Of a DNA stretch of 16,941 bases, positions 13,408 to 16,941 are shown one piece after another. Source of the stretch: an uncultured Oscillospiraceae bacterium (lineage in GTDB: Bacteria; Bacillota; Clostridia; Oscillospirales; Acutalibacteraceae); the NCBI GenBank assembly GCA_900555705.1, contig USLV01000009.1, positions 1 to 16,941 of the forward strand, given 5' to 3'. Under the pieces are notes generated by a model. It had not been told where the DNA came from and searched no databases. It saw only the letters and a program-made list of their open reading frames with translations. Each line of letters begins with the position of its first letter. Position 1 is the first letter of the stretch. A program made the position numbers and the translations under genes.

Positions 13408-15729
13408 TCAAAGGGTCAGCAACCGGCCACGGCACTGCACCGCAGCAGTGGAGAACGGCGCATCGCTGAAGAAGCCGATTACCTGCTGCTCACCCGGCTC
13501 CAGCTCCAGACGGCGGTTGGCATAGAGCGCGCCGTCGAGATACAGATCGACGCTCGCCATATCCACAATCCCGCCGTCGTTACGGATGGTGACCTCTACG
13601 CCGTCCGGCGTGCGCTCGGCCGTGAGACGAAAATCCGCGGCGATATCGTGGGTATAAGTAAAGCTGCCCTCTACCCCCTCCTCGGGACCGGCATAGTGCA
13701 GGCGCGCCTTGCGGTACTCCGTGGTGTCCTCCGAAACCGGCGAGGTACCGCCGACAAAAACGCGGAACTCGCCCGCCTCGACGCGGCGGTGCAGCTGCTC
13801 ATCCAGCAGCGACAGGTCAAACGGCGTCAGCACAAACCGGACGGTTTTCATCTCTCCGGCCGCGAGCGGCACCCGCGTGAACCCGCGCAGCGAGATCACC
13901 GGCGTCGAAACACAGGTGACCATATCCGTCAGATAGAGCTGGGCAACCTCCTCGGCGTCAACGCGGCCGATATTGGTCACCTCGGCGGTCACAACAACGT
14001 TCTCGCCCTCCTCCGCCGTGCGGAGATTGGCATACGAGAAAGTGGTATAGGACAGGCCGTAGCCAAAGGTATAGCGCGGCCGGAAGGTCAGGTCGAGATA
14101 ATCATAGCGCCGACCGGACATGTGGTAGTTATAGCTGAGCGGCAGCTGGGCGACGCTGCGCGGGAAGGTCATCGGCAGACGGCCGGACGGGCAGACATCC
14201 CCGAACAGCACATCGGCAATCGCGTTGCCACCCTCTTCTCCGGAGAACCAGGAAACGAGGATCGCGCCCGCGTGCTCCGCGGCATATTCCATCGTGGTGG
14301 GCTTGCCCACCGCTGCGACCAGCACAACCGGCTTGCCGGTGTCGATGACGGCGCGGAGCAGCGCCTCCTGCGCGCCGGTGAAGCCGATGTCGGCGCGGTC
14401 ATAGTTTTCGCCGCTCGAACGGGTACAGTCACCAAGCGCCACAACCGCGACATCCGCCGCCATGGCAGCCGCGACCGCCTCGGGAATCCCCGCCTCGTCG
14501 TCTTCCATAAAGTCACAGCCCTTCGCATAGACGACCGCGTCGCGGCCGAGACGACGGGTCACGGCGTCATAGATCGTGACAAGCTGTCCTTCCTCCGGTG
14601 TACAGCTGTAATCACCGAGCTGCTGGTCCTTGACAGCGGGGCCGATCAGCGCCACCTTGCCGGCGGCCGCCCTGTCCAGCGGCAGCACCCCGTCGTTTTT
14701 GACCATGACGATCGAGCGGCGTGCCGCCTCGAGCGCCGCCTCGCGGTGCTCAGGCGCATCCCAGTTCTCGACATCCGCCCATTCCATCGGCGGGTTCTCC
14801 TCCCGATCAAACACGCCGAGCTCGAACTTGACGCGCAGAACGTTACTCACCATCGCGTCGACGTCGTCCATATCGATCAGGCCCTGCTCCAGCGCGGGCT
14901 GCAGGCCGTCCTTATACACCTGACCCGTGGCGCAGAGATCGACGCCCGCTTTCGCCATGATGGCAGCGGCGCCGGTCGCCCCATCGGTCATCGTATGCTT
15001 GGTATAGAGCTGCTCCGGGGCGCCGACGTCGGTGACAACATAGCCGTTAAAGCCCCATTCCTCACGCAGCAGCTTGGTCAGCATCTCATAGGAACCGGTG
15101 CAGGGAACGCCGTCGATCCCGTGATAGGCGCTCATAATAGACTTCACCCTGCTGTCCCGAACCGCGGCGCGGAAGGGCGCATAATGTGTTTCGCGCAGAA
15201 CGCGCTCCGAGAAACCGACGTCGTGGCTGTCGCGGCCGCCGAGCGGGGCACCGTGGGCGGCAAAATGCTTCGGCGTCGCGGTCAGGCCAAGACTCTGATA
15301 GCCATCGATCCAGGCAAGGCCAATCTTCTCGACCAGATAGCTGTCCTCGCCAAAGCTCTCCTCCACCCGGCCCCAGCGTGGGTCGCGCGCCACATCCAGC
15401 AGCGGTGACCACGCCTGCATAGCGTTGGCCGCCTTGCACTCCGCGCCGGTGACCTCACCGATTTTGGCGACCATATCCGTATCGAAGGTTGCGGCCATCG
15501 CGATGGCCTGCGGGAAAGCGGTACAGCCGGTGCCGTAGGAATAGCCGTGGACGCATTCACCCTTGTAGAGCGGCGGAATGCCCAGCCGCTCCACGCCGCC
15601 GATGCCCCAGTTCTCGGTGATCTGAGACAGCTTTTCCTCCAGCGTCATCTGGTCGAGCAGCTCGCGGATACGCGCCTCAAACGGCCCCTCCTCCGCAGAC
15701 AGAATCCGGGTTTTATTTCTAATATTCAT
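13408..15729 (-). CDS. GH3 beta-glycosidase (beta-glucosidase or beta-xylosidase type)
   Basis: This is a 773-residue family 3 glycoside hydrolase. The N-terminal barrel shows LDVARDPRWGRVEESFGED (111-129), KHFAAHG (154-160) and the catalytic nucleophile D234 in VVTDVGAPEQ. The second alpha/beta domain carries SSGENYDRADI with E441 as the likely acid/base, and GYGLSYTTF leads into a fibronectin III-like domain (~585-660). About 110 extra residues follow it, ending in a short beta-rich segment. There is no signal peptide, so it acts in the cytoplasm on imported oligosaccharides or glycosides. Substrate (glucosyl, xylosyl or other) cannot be fixed from motifs. ATG at 15727-15729 follows AAAGGAG by about 10 bases. 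It is the first gene of a two-gene unit with the PduL-like gene and is driven by a strong promoter at 15798-15826. Confidence 0.93.
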   Translation of the reverse strand: MNIRNKTRILSAEEGPFEARIRELLDQMTLEEKLSQITENWGIGGVERLGIPPLYKGECVHGYSYGTGCTAFPQAIAMAATFDTDMVAKIGEVTGAECKAANAMQAWSPLLDVARDPRWGRVEESFGEDSYLVEKIGLAWIDGYQSLGLTATPKHFAAHGAPLGGRDSHDVGFSERVLRETHYAPFRAAVRDSRVKSIMSAYHGIDGVPCTGSYEMLTKLLREEWGFNGYVVTDVGAPEQLYTKHTMTDGATGAAAIMAKAGVDLCATGQVYKDGLQPALEQGLIDMDDVDAMVSNVLRVKFELGVFDREENPPMEWADVENWDAPEHREAALEAARRSIVMVKNDGVLPLDRAAAGKVALIGPAVKDQQLGDYSCTPEEGQLVTIYDAVTRRLGRDAVVYAKGCDFMEDDEAGIPEAVAAAMAADVAVVALGDCTRSSGENYDRADIGFTGAQEALLRAVIDTGKPVVLVAAVGKPTTMEYAAEHAGAILVSWFSGEEGGNAIADVLFGDVCPSGRLPMTFPRSVAQLPLSYNYHMSGRRYDYLDLTFRPRYTFGYGLSYTTFSYANLRTAEEGENVVVTAEVTNIGRVDAEEVAQLYLTDMVTCVSTPVISLRGFTRVPLAAGEMKTVRFVLTPFDLSLLDEQLHRRVEAGEFRVFVGGTSPVSEDTTEYRKARLHYAGPEEGVEGSFTYTHDIAADFRLTAERTPDGVEVTIRNDGGIVDMASVDLYLDGALYANRRLELEPGEQQVIGFFSDAPFSTAAVQCRGRLLTL

Positions 15730-15797
15730 ATGTTCTCAGCTCCTTTGTCGTCCCGCCACCGGCAGGTGGACGGGCACGTGAACTTTGCTTCTTCTGT

Positions 15798-15826
15798 ATC
15801 ATATCGTGAAAACACAGGACTGTCAA
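15798..15826 (-). promoter_or_regulatory. Strong sigma-A promoter of the GH3 gene
   Basis: On the minus strand TTGACA (15821-15826) and TATGAT (15798-15803) are separated by 17 bases. The leader of about 60 bases includes an inverted repeat CCACC/GGTGG (about 15757-15770). It lies back to back with the promoter at 15862-15890. Confidence 0.85.
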
Positions 15827-15861
15827 CTCGATTTTCTTCCTTTTATGGTTATATATTTTGA

Positions 15862-15890
15862 TTGACGCCGCCGCCAGTGTGGTATATGAT
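15862..15890 (+). promoter_or_regulatory. Sigma-A promoter of the CBM9-dockerin gene
   Basis: TTGACG (15862-15867) and TATGAT (15885-15890) are separated by 17 bases. The predicted start is near 15897, about 26 bases before the ATG. A palindrome at 15889-15903 covers the start site. Confidence 0.78.
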
Positions 15891-15903
15891 AGGATTATCC
15901 TAT
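15889..15903. promoter_or_regulatory. Perfect palindrome at the transcription start, candidate operator
   Basis: ATAGGAT-T-ATCCTAT is a perfect 7-bp inverted repeat around one base. It overlaps the last two bases of the -10 and the predicted +1, a classic repressor position. It is AT-rich enough that a stable RNA hairpin is unlikely to be its function. Confidence 0.45.
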
Positions 15904-15922
15904 ACCATCAGGAGGAGACCAT

Positions 15923-16909
15923 ATGAAAAGCCTTTCAAGACGGGGGCTGGCAGCGGCCTGTGCGGCAGTACTACTGGCGGCCGCTTTGCCGCTCAGTACC
16001 TCGGCACGCGCCGACCAGGAGATCGGCCGGATGGAGACCGCGCCGACAGTGGACGGCGTTGTCGCCAAAGACGAATGGGGTGCACCCGCGTTCTCTCTGC
16101 CGAACTATGACGTTTCGACTATACCCGGAGAAAGCGGAAAAGTCGCGCTGGACGGTGTTGTCTATCTCGGCTATGACGAGACGCATTTCTATCTTGCCGT
16201 TGAGGCGATGTACGACGAGCATGACAATCAGGCGGCAGACTACGATCTCTGGCGCGGCGACGCGCTGCAGATGCAGCTCTCCGCACCCGGCCGTTCCGAC
16301 CGGCGTTCCTTCTGTTTTGCGCTGGGAACGGACGGGATCTGCCGCGGATACCAGTCCGGCGACCACCGGGAGCTCTATGAGACGACGGAGACCGGTGGAG
16401 AATTTTTTGTCCGCCGCGACGAGGACAGCCGGACGACAACCTATGAGCTGGCGCTGCCGCTCTCCCGCTTCTCCTCGGCCGATACATTGGCCGAGGGCGG
16501 CGAGATCGCCTTCTCCTTTGCGCTGCATATGCACAACGGCTACTATTATGAATGGGCCGGCGGCGTGGTGACGGAAAAGTCCATCAACCGGGCGGCATTG
16601 TTGACGCTCGGCGGCGTCAAGGATCAGACAACGCCGGTCGAGCCGGACAAGCCGGAACCGCCGAAGCCGGTTGAACGCATTCTCCGTGTCGGCGATGTCA
16701 ATGACGACCAGACGGTGAACACCACCGACGCCCGACTGGTTTTGCAAAAAGCAGTCGACAAAATCACACTGGAGGGGGATGCGCTGCTCGCAGCGGATGT
16801 CAATGCCGACCAGGTGGTGAACACCACCGACGCCCGGCTAATCCTGCAACGCGCGGTCGACAAGCTGGATACTTTTCCGGCAGGCGATACCATCGTCATT
16901 AAGGAGGAG
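15923..16909 (+). CDS. Secreted CBM9-like protein with C-terminal dockerin (runs into adapter)
   Basis: This is an open frame of 329 genuine codons, with no stop before the sequence turns into adapter. ATG at 15923-15925 has AGGAGGAG 5-7 bases upstream. The signal peptide is clear: MKSLSRR, a hydrophobic Ala/Leu core, and cleavage after ARA at about residue 30. Residues ~35-232 resemble a CBM9-like / DOMON-like carbohydrate-binding domain (PTVDGVVAKDEW, VYLGYDETHFYLAVEA, LWRGDALQMQL). A Pro/Glu/Lys-rich linker (~238-252, EPDKPEPPKP) follows. A type I dockerin comes next, with calcium loops D258-D269 and D292-D303, both containing NTTDARL. It closely matches the dockerin of the gene at 1856-4123. 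The role is inferred to be a glycan-binding protein tethered by cohesin-dockerin contact. Only a few C-terminal residues are likely missing. Confidence 0.85.
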
Positions 16910-16941
16910 CTGTCTCTTATACACATCTCCGAGCCCACGAG
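16910..16941 (+). other. Illumina Nextera adapter (Tn5 mosaic end), sequencing contamination
   Basis: Bases 16910-16928 are CTGTCTCTTATACACATCT, the 19-base Tn5 mosaic end, and the next 13 bases continue into the Nextera read-2 adapter (CCGAGCCCACGAG). This is library material, not genome and not a natural transposon end. Read on the plus strand it adds the false peptide LSLIHISEPTR to the dockerin protein; on the minus strand it yields the false N-terminus MGSEMCIRDS. Confidence 0.98.

Noticed and set aside
13648..15408. A 586-codon plus-strand open frame opposite the GH3 gene
   Set aside because: Antisense shadow with no domain or ribosome site; the GH3 motifs are unambiguous on the minus strand.
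16910..16928. A Tn5 inverted-repeat end suggesting a transposon insertion
   Set aside because: The 19-base mosaic end is the engineered library sequence and is followed directly by adapter bases; no transposase or target duplication is present.
16624..16938. A minus-strand open frame of 104 codons beginning MGSEMCIRDS
   Set aside because: Its start lies inside the Nextera adapter and the rest is antisense to the dockerin repeats; it is an artefact.

Overview
The window looks like a contig from the genome of a GC-rich, spore-forming Clostridia bacterium, most likely Oscillospiraceae/Ruminococcaceae. The reasons are a sigma-K gene, the Firmicutes ymfF/ymfH peptidase pair, a short HisG paired with HisZ, near-consensus sigma-A promoters with strong GGAGG ribosome sites, and two secreted proteins ending in type I dockerins. 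The taxonomic call is inference. Two technical flags apply. The last 32 bases are Illumina Nextera (Tn5 mosaic end) adapter, not genome. The first ~750 bases differ in CpG density and codon choice from the rest, so the ymfF gene that spans the change may be an assembly chimera.

Layout. (1) 1-1653, minus strand: ymfF and the start of ymfH, two overlapping M16-family peptidase genes. (2) 1793-4578, plus strand: a promoter, then a TTG-started secreted protein (11 BspA-type leucine-rich repeats, CAP domain, two Big_2 Ig-like domains, dockerin), then a small VOC-fold protein. A terminator at 4610-4643 separates these from the convergent block. (3) 4669-11601, minus strand: a compact histidine operon in the order hisZ-hisG-hisD-hisC-hisB-hisA::hisI-hisE-HAD phosphatase, with 4-base overlaps or short gaps, driven by a TTGACA/TATCAT promoter. 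It has a HisA-HisI fusion, lacks both hisH and hisF, and ends in a HAD hydrolase that could be the otherwise missing histinol-phosphate phosphatase (histidinol phosphatase). (4) 11602-11984: the longest non-coding stretch, with the his promoter, a strong terminator, and a second promoter upstream of it that would make a ~79-nt structured RNA with an antiterminator-like alternative fold. (5) 11985-15729, minus strand: sigK, a strong terminator, then a two-gene unit of a cytoplasmic GH3 glycosidase followed by a divergent PduL-like protein. (6) 15862-16909, plus strand: a divergently transcribed secreted protein with a CBM9-like domain and a C-terminal dockerin, running into the adapter.

How the genes work together. 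Eight genes cover the histidine pathway from PRPP plus ATP to histidine except imidazole-glycerol-phosphate synthase (HisFH), which must be encoded elsewhere if the strain is a prototroph. The GH3 enzyme and the dockerin proteins point to plant or mucosal glycan use, with secreted proteins displayed through dockerin-cohesin contacts; no cohesin or scaffoldin is in the window. I see no tRNA, rRNA, CRISPR, insertion sequence or prophage gene.
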